A stretch of 64,000 bases of DNA from the NCBI GenBank assembly GCA_000814665.1, contig JWIH01000016.1, positions 124,001 to 188,000 on the forward strand, in the 5' to 3' direction. The position numbers were made by a program, and so were the translations under genes. Below the pieces are notes generated by a model. The model did not search any database. It was not told the DNA's origin and saw only the letters and a list, made by a program, of their open reading frames with translations. Positions within the stretch are counted from its first letter, which is position 1. Each line of letters begins with the position of its first letter. Source of the stretch: Pseudoalteromonas flavipulchra NCIMB 2033 = ATCC BAA-314. Lineage in GTDB: Bacteria > Pseudomonadota > Gammaproteobacteria > Enterobacterales > Alteromonadaceae. Shown in pieces: positions 37,039 through 44,427 of this stretch.

Positions 37039-37308
37039 ATGTATGGGCTAAATAATATGGCGATACCTTTTGTAGTATTAAAAGGGGAGCTAGATAAAGC
37101 GACGAGGATACGCCTTGCGATTATTGGCGGCTCCTCTACAGAGAAAGCGGCTCGAGAAATAACAATGGATGATATTGAGTCGTGTTGGCCGATGTTGATT
37201 GATTCTGGCTATTGCGCAATAGATATTCTGAATTTCGCTAATAACAAAGTTGAGCTGGCTGACGAAGCGTTTACCTCCATCATGAAAGCGCTTAATAGTT
37301 ATTTGTGA
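37039..37308 (+). CDS. Hypothetical small protein of the island
   Basis: 89 residues from ATG 37039 (or 83 from ATG 37057, MAIPFVV). No recognised domain. The chain is alternating hydrophobic and charged with the segment EITMDDIESCWPMLIDSGYCAIDILNF cut here for length; predicted to be compact and alpha-helical. No signal peptide. Transcribed in line with the next two genes, separated by a 159-nt gap that holds nothing recognisable. Could be a regulator or antitoxin-like partner of the downstream genes, without evidence. Confidence 0.5.
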   Translation: MYGLNNMAIPFVVLKGELDKATRIRLAIIGGSSTEKAAREITMDDIESCWPMLIDSGYCAIDILNFANNKVELADEAFTSIMKALNSYL

Positions 37309-37467
37309 GCTGAACAATTTCTGATGGATCACCTACTAGTTGCTTCAAAGCCTATTGGACAGGTTTACGCTCCCTGTTAAGTAGGAATAATTCAAAAGTA
37401 AAGTGTACTCTAGAAAGCTGTAACAGAAAGAACGCTTATATTCTTATTTAAGGAAAGCACATAAACA

Positions 37468-38025
37468 ATGGATAAAGATGAAATTAAAACAAGAGTCGAA
37501 TGTATTATTGGAAAGGAACTCAATTTCTATCCATCGGACAATACACCTACCAGTAAAGCTTTTTGTTTCGAACTGGCTGAAAAATATGATGCGTTTCCAA
37601 TATCCATCAAAGGTGGATGGAGTGTTTGGGCCGATACATCGCGGGTGAATAACACGCCCCAAGAAGCAATTTTATATGCCATTATTGAAAAGCAGTTTCA
37701 CCCAAGAAATACGCTTAGAGATGTCGCGGGAGAGCTATACAACACACTTATTCAAATGAAAAGCTGGGCAGATAATGACGATTTGATTTCAACAATAGGG
37801 ACTAAAATTAAATTTGCAGAGTTCTATCGTGGAGTTAGTGATCAACACGTTAACAAGCCTTTTCTAGCACGTTTTTTGGCTTACGATGAAGCATATTTCA
37901 ATATGTTAATTGATGTAATGAAAAAAGTTTTGGATAAACCTAGAAAAATACTTGATGTTAGTTGCGGGGAAGCAAGTGCAAACGAGCAAGAGGTGGCTTA
38001 TTTCAGATGGCTCTCAGAAAGTTAA
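37468..38025 (+). CDS. Hypothetical protein of the island
   Basis: 185 residues, cytoplasmic, unrecognised. Two parts are visible: an N-terminal 75 residues with WSVWADTSRVNNTPQEAI, and a helical C-terminal part with two cysteine-glycine motifs (SCGEAS). AAGGAAAG lies 10 nt upstream of the ATG. It is followed by a 283-nt AT-rich gap without a gene and then by the KAP NTPase on the same strand, so a joint role in one defence module is possible but only by context. Confidence 0.55.
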   Translation: MDKDEIKTRVECIIGKELNFYPSDNTPTSKAFCFELAEKYDAFPISIKGGWSVWADTSRVNNTPQEAILYAIIEKQFHPRNTLRDVAGELYNTLIQMKSWADNDDLISTIGTKIKFAEFYRGVSDQHVNKPFLARFLAYDEAYFNMLIDVMKKVLDKPRKILDVSCGEASANEQEVAYFRWLSES

Positions 38026-38308
38026 TTTTGGAAGCAATACACGCAAATAACCCCGCTAAATAACTAGATGTATGTATAGATGAGCATCGCACTATATTTC
38101 CGTTTTCGATCGATTAAAAGCCTTTAAAAGGTGACGAAAAGAGGTAAATTTATGCGTTGAGTCAGTTATTTTTATGGTTAGTACAAGAATCAAAAGTCAG
38201 AGATAAACGGAATTTTAGCTCGAGTTGCAGTCCGTTAGGTATATATTTGAGCGCAACCTTCCGTGCAACAACACGATTATACTTTAGGGTTTTACAATCG
38301 GGAGTTTT

Positions 38309-39700
38309 ATGCAAATAAAAACTAATGAGATAGCAGTTGAATTAGATAATCCATTTCAATTTGATTTACTAGATAGACAATCAGAAATAGAAACCATTTC
38401 ATCGATCACTACGAGTGTGTGCGCTCCTTTAGTCATGTCAATTGACTCCCCATGGGGCACTGGAAAGACGACATTTATTAAAATGTGGCAAGCATATTTA
38501 GAGGCTCAAAACGTTACAGCTATATATTTCAATGCTTGGGAAAGTGACTACGCAGAAGATCCGTTAGTAGCTTTGGTTGCTCAGTTAGATCGCTGGGTAA
38601 AGGGGTTCAACAATGATGATCCAAAGTGTATGGCTTGGAAAAAAGCGAAGTCTCTTCTACCTAGCATAGCTAAATCTACTGTTGTTAATGCTGCAAAAAT
38701 TGCGACATTCGGGAGCCTTGACCTTGAAAAGGAAGTAGAAAAAGTTGCAGCAGATTTTGTTGGTGAATCAGTCACTGACCTAGTGGATACTTTTAATGAG
38801 CAGGCTTCAGCTATTAATCAGTTTAAGGAGTTAGTTGGAAAAACTATTTCGGCTCTGGGTGACGAGCAAAAGAATTTATTGATATTCGTTGATGAACTAG
38901 ACCGCTGTCGTCCGACATATTCAATTGAACTGCTAGAGAGAATTAAGCACCTGTTCAATATTGAAAGGATTGTTTTTGTTTTATCAACTGATATTGAACA
39001 ATTATCCCACAGTATATGTGCAGTATATGGTAACCAATTCAATGCTAGGAATTATCTACAGCGTTTTATTGATATAAATTACTCACTGAAAACTCCAGAT
39101 AACAGGCGCTATATCGACAGCCTATTTCGTTCATTATCGATCGAAGATTATTTTGATAATCGGGATGGTGGTCAACTTGAAAAAGAGCGCCTAGCAGATT
39201 GTTGTGAAATATTCGCAACTCGGTTCTCACTGTCCTTGAGGGCAATAAACTTACTGTTTACTAGGGTTAAATTGATTCTTCATTCGGTCCCAACAAATTA
39301 CTATCTCTATGGACCACTTCTCATAAGCCTTGTGGTCCTTAGGGAACATAATATTGATCTTTATACTAGGTATGTGAAAGATCCTTCGGTCGCAGATGAG
39401 GTCATATCATATCTCTCAGAAGGGTTGTCGAATGAGATGTTAACATCTTTTCCACTTGCACTTGTCTCAGCATATTTGATCGTTCCTAACTGGGATTCGT
39501 CACGCGACAGCCGATTTAAACAGTTGATCGAGCCATACGAAAAAAGGCTTGAAAACAAAACTTATGAATATGATGAGTTATACCAATCAGCTGATCATAC
39601 TTTGAGGTGTATATCCTCGCTTAAAAATTCGGAAAGTCATGTTAATCTGAAAACGACAATGGAAAGGGTCGAATTGTTCTATCGAGTTAACATTAGCTGA
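38309..39700 (+). CDS. KAP-family P-loop NTPase
   Basis: 463 residues. Walker A SPWGTGKTT (47-55), the KAP-specific FNAWESDY motif (75-81), Walker B LLIFVDELDRC (190-200) with adjacent RPTYSIELLERIKHLF, and the sensor strand IVFVLSTD. KAP NTPases are STAND-like ATPases often associated with membranes; in bacteria they recur in defence islands, alone or with helpers. No long membrane helix inserted in the P-loop domain is seen here, only a weakly hydrophobic stretch (115-137). GGGAG lies 5 nt before the ATG. Partners are probably the two genes upstream. A role in anti-phage defence is inference. Confidence 0.88.
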   Translation: MQIKTNEIAVELDNPFQFDLLDRQSEIETISSITTSVCAPLVMSIDSPWGTGKTTFIKMWQAYLEAQNVTAIYFNAWESDYAEDPLVALVAQLDRWVKGFNNDDPKCMAWKKAKSLLPSIAKSTVVNAAKIATFGSLDLEKEVEKVAADFVGESVTDLVDTFNEQASAINQFKELVGKTISALGDEQKNLLIFVDELDRCRPTYSIELLERIKHLFNIERIVFVLSTDIEQLSHSICAVYGNQFNARNYLQRFIDINYSLKTPDNRRYIDSLFRSLSIEDYFDNRDGGQLEKERLADCCEIFATRFSLSLRAINLLFTRVKLILHSVPTNYYLYGPLLISLVVLREHNIDLYTRYVKDPSVADEVISYLSEGLSNEMLTSFPLALVSAYLIVPNWDSSRDSRFKQLIEPYEKRLENKTYEYDELYQSADHTLRCISSLKNSESHVNLKTTMERVELFYRVNIS

Positions 39701-39816
39701 AGTTAAAATGCTAATGTTAATGCTACACTAGCATTAGCCTGTAGTTGAGTCGTAACCTATAGGCTAAGTGCGCACTAATGATTTCAATAATAAACTCCTT
39801 GTAGTTAAAGGATTAA

Positions 39817-40386
39817 CTATATTTTTCTGGCAATGCTAGTTACATGTTCTTCGAAGTTTTTAGCGCTCGAACTTAGAGCTTCTAATGCATCTTGAAACAT
39901 TGGAAGCCAATTTCTGCCAGAGGGGTTCCCTTGTTTATATTGCAATTTAAAAGCATTTTGAATTTCCCTGATTTTTGTATTGCTCTTTTCAACCATAGTA
40001 AAGCTTTCACGCAATTCGGGAAAGTACATATCCATGATCAGAAACACTCTTTCGGGATTATGGGAATAGTTTCCCTCTAGTGTTAAATCAAGCGCTTGGT
40101 TATAAGTTAACTCTCCTTCCATCACTTGCCGATAGGGCAAGTAATAGGACACCATCGAGTTCATATACTTTCTTGACTCAACATAAAGCTCTTCTAGGCG
40201 ACTTCTTATAAGGTCGTCTCTTTTTATTTTGTACTCATGATCTAGCTGTATTTTTAACCGTTCGTTGTTAGCCTTATTCGTGTACCTAATCCCGACTAGT
40301 GTAAGGGAAGATGTTAGTATGGCTGTAAAAATTGCCACCCATGCTGTAGATGGAACCTTCTCTAACAAAATGATTAACTCTTTCAT
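39817..40386 (-). CDS. Single-pass membrane protein with cytoplasmic coiled coil
   Basis: 189 residues. One N-terminal helix (about 14-37, WVAIFTAILTSSLTLVGI) followed by a long charged helical region (KANNERLKIQLDHEYKIKRD) and a globular helical remainder. Not a recognised family, though small 'TM plus coiled-coil' proteins of this form are frequent helpers in defence loci. It is downstream of the LRAT-like gene on the same strand, 52 nt after its stop, so the two form an operon. It could anchor or sense for the LRAT-like protein. Confidence 0.6.
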   Translation of the reverse strand: MKELIILLEKVPSTAWVAIFTAILTSSLTLVGIRYTNKANNERLKIQLDHEYKIKRDDLIRSRLEELYVESRKYMNSMVSYYLPYRQVMEGELTYNQALDLTLEGNYSHNPERVFLIMDMYFPELRESFTMVEKSNTKIREIQNAFKLQYKQGNPSGRNWLPMFQDALEALSSSAKNFEEHVTSIARKI

Positions 40387-40438
40387 TTCAAATCTCTAGG
40401 TAAAAACTAATGAAGTAATAGCGTCTGAGCTGGGATAG

Positions 40439-40936
40439 CTAATCTGTGACATTTGAACAGTATTTATCTATAGCTTTTGCCCCTAAAACTGCAAGACCCG
40501 CAATTAAAACCATACCACCTAAGATTTTTACTGCTGATGGGTTCTCAGAGAGAGCGGCAACACCAACACCACCTATTATTGCTCCTCCAACTCCAGCGTT
40601 CACCTGTGACGAGGAAAACCTTAACCCAGAGCTCCATTTAGCAAAGTGTTCGCAGTTTCTGGAGGTAACGGAGTATTTCCATTTGTCGATTTGAGAGCGA
40701 GCTTGAAATAAAATTTCAGATATTGACTTGTTGGTTTCCACCTTAGTCACGTAGGTACGTTTACCGTTTGTAACTATATCCCAAGGCTCTTCTTTGACCG
40801 TTCCAGTTCGCTTGGTAGCTGAAATCAGCATATATTTACCTTGATGACAAAGCTTGTCAGAAACAACTGACCAATGTTGATATGAACCGAATTCGCTAAC
40901 CACAACATCGCCGGGATTTACAATAACTGTATTCAC
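40439..40936 (-). CDS. LRAT/permuted-papain-like protein with C-terminal membrane segment
   Basis: 165 residues. The N-terminus has the LRAT pattern: PGDVVVSEFGSYQHWSVV with His21, and the NCEHF motif at 94-98 with nucleophile Cys95, the same NCEHF as in mammalian LRAT/PLAAT. Residues about 113-160 are glycine/alanine-rich and hydrophobic (VGGAIIGGVGVAAL, GMVLIAGLAVLGA) and may insert in a membrane, as the C-terminal helix does in PLAAT proteins. Such enzymes act on phospholipids as acyltransferases or phospholipases, or as peptidases. Upstream gene of the operon with the membrane coiled-coil protein. A membrane-targeting effector in defence is plausible but inferred. Confidence 0.75.
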   Translation of the reverse strand: MNTVIVNPGDVVVSEFGSYQHWSVVSDKLCHQGKYMLISATKRTGTVKEEPWDIVTNGKRTYVTKVETNKSISEILFQARSQIDKWKYSVTSRNCEHFAKWSSGLRFSSSQVNAGVGGAIIGGVGVAALSENPSAVKILGGMVLIAGLAVLGAKAIDKYCSNVTD

Positions 40937-41270
40937 TGTGATTTTCCTTGTAATTTAAAGCTCTTTAGTTGGGGTTATTATGACGTTTTTCAATAAATAT
41001 GAGGTGTAAATAACTATATAGCCGAAAATCATAAGGGATAGCGTATGGGGAGTGAGCCTTCTATTGCTCATTGTTTGAAGGCTGATGAAATAAAAATGGA
41101 GCAGAAGAAAATCGACAAATAACAAATTTGAATGAAAAATATCCATATTTATCAGTTAGGTATATCAACTGAACATTTGTTTTAAAAATGAAAACGACAT
41201 ACAATTCTGGTCGCTGTATGGGGTGGCACCCCCATACAGCTATCAAATTAACTAAACATACTAGGTTAAA
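40937..41270. other. Intergenic region with an 11-bp hairpin
   Basis: No credible gene; a short hydrophobic minus-strand frame at 40955-41146 lacks a ribosome site. GCTGTATGGGG (41213-41223) and CCCCATACAGC (41230-41240) form a perfect 11-bp stem with loop TGGCAC, 30 nt before the next gene. No U-tract follows, so it is more likely a regulatory or recombination structure than a terminator. Confidence 0.55.
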
Positions 41271-42203
41271 ATGACAATGAATATTGTAGATCTAATTAAT
41301 AATAAATTTAAAGCCCCTGAACCAATCACCATAGCAAAAGTAAAAATTTCAACAGAATTAGCATCGCAACTGCTTGAAATTAATATAGATAACATCCCAC
41401 CAGTGGCATCAAAAGTAGCTTTGTACGCTGATGCTATGTCTAACGGGCGGTGGCAGTATAATGGAGATAGCATTCGAGTCAGTTCCGATGGACGTTTATT
41501 AGATGGTCAAAATAGACTACTTGCGTGCATTGAGTCAGGTGTAACAATTGAGTCGAACTTGGTTGTTGGGCTAGAAGACAACGTTTTTAACACGATAGAT
41601 CAAGGACGAGTTAGGCAAAAGTCTCATCTTCTGGCTAGAAACTTCAATGACTCGATCAGGCCATCAGAAGCTAATATGCTGAATACAGCAATTACACGGA
41701 TACTTAAGCACGATCGAGGGTTTTCCCAAACCACCAATATTGCACGCAATGCTACAAAGTCTATGATTGTTACTACGGATGATGTGTCATACTACCTTTT
41801 AGAGCATCCTGAATTAATTGAGCAAGCTCGTTATGTAAAAAATCGATTCGGTTCTCGTAGTATCTTACCAATTCCAACAGTACTTTATATGTATCATATT
41901 GGAAGTCGGTTTGATCAAAAGTATACGGCTAAATTTTTAGACAAAATGGTTCTAGGAGTTGGTTTGGCCGAGTCAGAAACGCTTATGTACATGAATTCAT
42001 TTTTGATTAGATTGAAAGTCAAAACATTAAAGTGGTCGACATCTGAAAAAGAAAACACACTGGTTAAAGTTTGGAATTCAGTGGGGAGGGCTGGTTTATA
42101 TAGTATTGTCCATTCTGGAAACTTAAAATATAGACCGTCTGATCCTGTTCCATTTTTTCAAGCTCCAAAACAGGAGTCAATTGAACAAATGCTAGCAAGT
42201 TAG
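41271..42203 (+). CDS. ParB-like/phage-type protein of the island
   Basis: 310 residues, cytoplasmic. The N-terminal part has a WQYNGDSIRVSSDGRLLDGQNRL stretch (shown cut) followed by ACIESGV and NTIDQGRVRQKSHLL, the 'DGQxRLxA' pattern of ParB-superfamily-like proteins that are common in phages and mobile elements. The C-terminal half is helical and unknown. It may bind DNA or nucleotides; it may belong to a defence or anti-defence set. ATG 41271 is used; ATG 41277 is equally possible. A hairpin lies just upstream. Confidence 0.6.
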   Translation: MTMNIVDLINNKFKAPEPITIAKVKISTELASQLLEINIDNIPPVASKVALYADAMSNGRWQYNGDSIRVSSDGRLLDGQNRLLACIESGVTIESNLVVGLEDNVFNTIDQGRVRQKSHLLARNFNDSIRPSEANMLNTAITRILKHDRGFSQTTNIARNATKSMIVTTDDVSYYLLEHPELIEQARYVKNRFGSRSILPIPTVLYMYHIGSRFDQKYTAKFLDKMVLGVGLAESETLMYMNSFLIRLKVKTLKWSTSEKENTLVKVWNSVGRAGLYSIVHSGNLKYRPSDPVPFFQAPKQESIEQMLAS

Positions 42204-42278
42204 AGCTTAACCGTCTTATTTTTAGATTAGTGAAACTACCTGTTTCGCTAATCTTTAGGAGGTAGGATTCATCTCAAT

Positions 42279-42560
42279 TTACAGTATAAATTCAACAAGG
42301 AGAACTGGTAGAAAAAATAATAAACTGCACCTAAGTTTGAGAACTGACAGTTTTGTATCTGTACCCTTTTTATCTCCTAACTCCTTCAGAAATGTATATC
42401 TGCAACAAAAATAAGCTATGATACAGACGAGTAAGTATATTGAGAGTATCGCAAACTTTAGATAATAGACAGGGAAGCCCGCGGCTTTCTCAAAAGAAGA
42501 ATTACTGGCTTGAGAAACTAAAGGTACAAGTAACAAGAAAGTAAAAACTGATTTTTTCAT
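42279..42560 (-). CDS. Small exported/membrane protein of the island
   Basis: 93 residues. An N-terminal signal-like helix (MKKSVFTFLLLVPLVSQAS) with a possible cleavage site at SQA, followed by two further hydrophobic helices (about 33-52 and 76-92). No known family is recognised. Same strand as, and downstream of, the DUF5623-like gene, but separated from it by a terminator hairpin. Similar small membrane proteins occur near toxin or conjugation genes. Coding status is likely but not proven. Confidence 0.5.
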   Translation of the reverse strand: MKKSVFTFLLLVPLVSQASNSSFEKAAGFPVYYLKFAILSIYLLVCIIAYFCCRYTFLKELGDKKGTDTKLSVLKLRCSLLFFLPVLLVEFIL

Positions 42561-42605
42561 AAATTAACTCATATCATTGAACTAATTTGATAATTTACTG
42601 GGTTT

Positions 42606-42631
42606 AACCTGCCCGTTTTTTTGGGCAGGTT
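42606..42631. terminator. Hairpin between the DUF5623-like gene and the small membrane protein
   Basis: AACCTGCCC, 8-nt loop, GGGCAGGTT: a 9-bp stem. T-rich sequence follows on the plus strand; on the minus strand the tail is weaker. It lies downstream of the DUF5623-like gene stop. Confidence 0.65.
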
Positions 42632-42656
42632 TGTGTTTGGAACCCACTAGTAATAT

Positions 42657-43952
42657 TTATAGAAGTTTTGAGGTAAACTTAATTGAAGTGTCGAGTTTTT
42701 CAATCATCTTTCTCAAGGGGTCACAATCTACATAAGCTTCTAGCAACATATCTTTTAATTCCTGTAGTAGGCCTACAACGCCTTCTGATGAATTGGCCTG
42801 TAGTAAAAAAGGGTCAGATTTGTCTATGCTACCATAATAGAAAAGCTCGAATTTATCAGTAATGCTCCGATCATATTCAGAAAAAAACCAATCCTCCAAC
42901 TTGCTTTTAACTAAAGATAGCCGTTTACTAACACCGCTAGCCCTTGCTGGTGAGTGTTGAATAGCTATTATTAGCCTCGCTGCTCGTTGATGTGACTCAA
43001 TCGACATAATAGCATTTGGGCGACGTTCATTGTAAGCCGACCCCCAGCTTCTTATTGGTTGTGTCTTATTACTTGGCTCTCTAAATATAGTGCTTTTCGA
43101 CACCGCCCTTTTTTTATCTTGGTGTGTAACTGATAATGGGCTGTAAAAAGTATCATGTCCTTTAGAAGATATACCAGCCCAACTATCTATGGTTATCGGG
43201 GGAGGAATGTTGTCAATTTTTGTCATCAAACTAATAAAGTCGTATTCCGTGGAAGCGTCCGTAGCGACGAACATGCTTGCATATCCCGGGTAATACATTC
43301 CCGCCCACTTTGAAGCTTGCAAATACCAATTGTGCTCTTTAGCCCAAGCAGCTCTTTTACCTTCTACTGTAGGGCTACAGTAAGGCTCATCAATTAAGAT
43401 AAACTGTCCTGTATCAGGATCATACCAGCAGCTTGAGTGATCGGCGTTAGGCAATATGTTGTTATAATCCCCATCGGGATAAGCGCTTTCTTGATCATCG
43501 CTAGGTTTTAATCCCGTAGCTTCCATAAATCTTAAGACCCTTACTGCTTTGCAGATTTTGTTTATGGCTTCCTCTTGTGAATGGCTAAGGTGATCGTCAA
43601 CGAAGAGATCTGGCGAAGCGAGTCTAAACTGCCCTAGGGCGTATGAGTGGCTAAGTTCTCGTTTGGTAGCGATTTCTAATAAAGGCCTTGAAAGCTCAAT
43701 TTCAAGCACTTCACGTCCAGAGTTAAGGCGTTTTCCATCATACCAATAGACAGTGAAAAACAAGCTGTGAGATGAATTTTTGGTATTTGTATTTTTTAGT
43801 AGTTTGCGTGCATGTGAGAAGTTTTCAAAAGAGGCTTCTCGAGCGGCAAGATTCAAAGCTTCATAATGAGGTACTTTAAGCGACTTTTTGAGTTGCTTAG
43901 CTTGACGTTTGATACCACCAATTGTCGATGGATGAGTATTTTTGTCCAACAT
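42657..43952 (-). CDS. DUF5623-like protein of the island
   Basis: 431 residues, cytoplasmic. The N-terminus (KQLKKSLKVPHYEALNLAAR, then ASFENFSHARKLL) resembles the start of DUF5623 proteins; the rest is unrecognised, with CWYDPDTGQFILIDEPYC and a WAGI.SKGHDTFY region. Some DUF5623 relatives are found in plasmids and genomic islands. The ATG at 43952 has CAGGAG 7 nt upstream and is preferred to the 13-codon longer start at 43991. It is the last coding gene before the right island end. Function unknown. Confidence 0.6.
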   Translation of the reverse strand: MLDKNTHPSTIGGIKRQAKQLKKSLKVPHYEALNLAAREASFENFSHARKLLKNTNTKNSSHSLFFTVYWYDGKRLNSGREVLEIELSRPLLEIATKRELSHSYALGQFRLASPDLFVDDHLSHSQEEAINKICKAVRVLRFMEATGLKPSDDQESAYPDGDYNNILPNADHSSCWYDPDTGQFILIDEPYCSPTVEGKRAAWAKEHNWYLQASKWAGMYYPGYASMFVATDASTEYDFISLMTKIDNIPPPITIDSWAGISSKGHDTFYSPLSVTHQDKKRAVSKSTIFREPSNKTQPIRSWGSAYNERRPNAIMSIESHQRAARLIIAIQHSPARASGVSKRLSLVKSKLEDWFFSEYDRSITDKFELFYYGSIDKSDPFLLQANSSEGVVGLLQELKDMLLEAYVDCDPLRKMIEKLDTSIKFTSKLL

Positions 43953-44427
43953 ATTTAATCTCCTGGCTTGCCTTAAAGCGTCGCTCGTCAACCACTCAAC
44001 AAGCCCGAATAAAAATATTGGGCGAGTAAAATAACAGAAAGTAGTACTTCAAAAGCTTTGCAACGACGAGCGGCAGGCTCCTACCAAGAGCTTTATCTTT
44101 ATAAGGCAAAAACAAAAAGAATGCAACTTATGTGAATGCTCTATAAAAAAGCCGATACGTACAGGTACCTGTAAGAGGCTCAGGAAAGAAACATCATCAA
44201 TTGACGTTGTTAGATTCTGTCTATAATTAATTTTACTTATTGAAAGTTAAGTAAAAATTTATTTTTATTATATTTTCAATATGCACTTCTTTATTGCTGG
44301 GCGACATCAGATGTGGGTGAACAATAAAGGGGCTACTCCATCAGCCCAAGGATAGAAGCTATATTCCTAAGTCACACACTAATTGCAACGGCTTTTTTGC
44401 CTAATAGTGTCTAATTTGGATAGCCGT
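43953..44427. other. Non-coding right end of the island and junction
   Basis: No gene. It holds an 8-bp inverted repeat CGCTCGTC (43982-43989) / GACGAGCG (44065-44072), a CTTTATTG...CAATAAAG pair around 44285-44331 enclosing ACATCAGATGT, and the right terminal repeat at 44355-44376. The remainder is AT-rich. Confidence 0.5.
44355..44376 (-). repeat. Right terminal inverted repeat of the island
   Basis: Reads GAAGCTATATTCCTAAG.. on the plus strand, the complement of the left end at 31385-31406 with one mismatch. Marks the right border of the island. Confidence 0.85.

Larger units (their letters stand above)
31385..44376. mobile_element. Gamma-mobile-trio (GMT) island at the attTn7 position, 13.0 kb
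   Basis: The ends are inverted copies of a 22-bp sequence beginning TGTGACTTAGGAATATAG, with 21 of 22 positions matching (31385-31406 and 44355-44376). Inside, the left end carries three overlapping genes matching the gamma-mobile-trio: two tyrosine-recombinase-type proteins and a small third protein. A serine resolvase and about eight cargo genes follow. The island looks more AT-rich than its flanks and its genes do not resemble the surrounding metabolic ones. No tnsABCDE gene is present although the left end is 24 nt from the glmS stop. No clear target duplication: TCAGA on the left, CACTA on the right. Trio names are from recall of the family; the ends are seen directly. Confidence 0.8.

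Noticed and set aside
40955..41146. Small hydrophobic minus-strand gene
   Set aside because: No ribosome site and very AT-biased; not supported.
31385..44376. Tn7 or Tn7-like transposon at attTn7
   Set aside because: No TnsA-E homologue or repeated TnsB-site array was found; recombination genes are the tyrosine trio.
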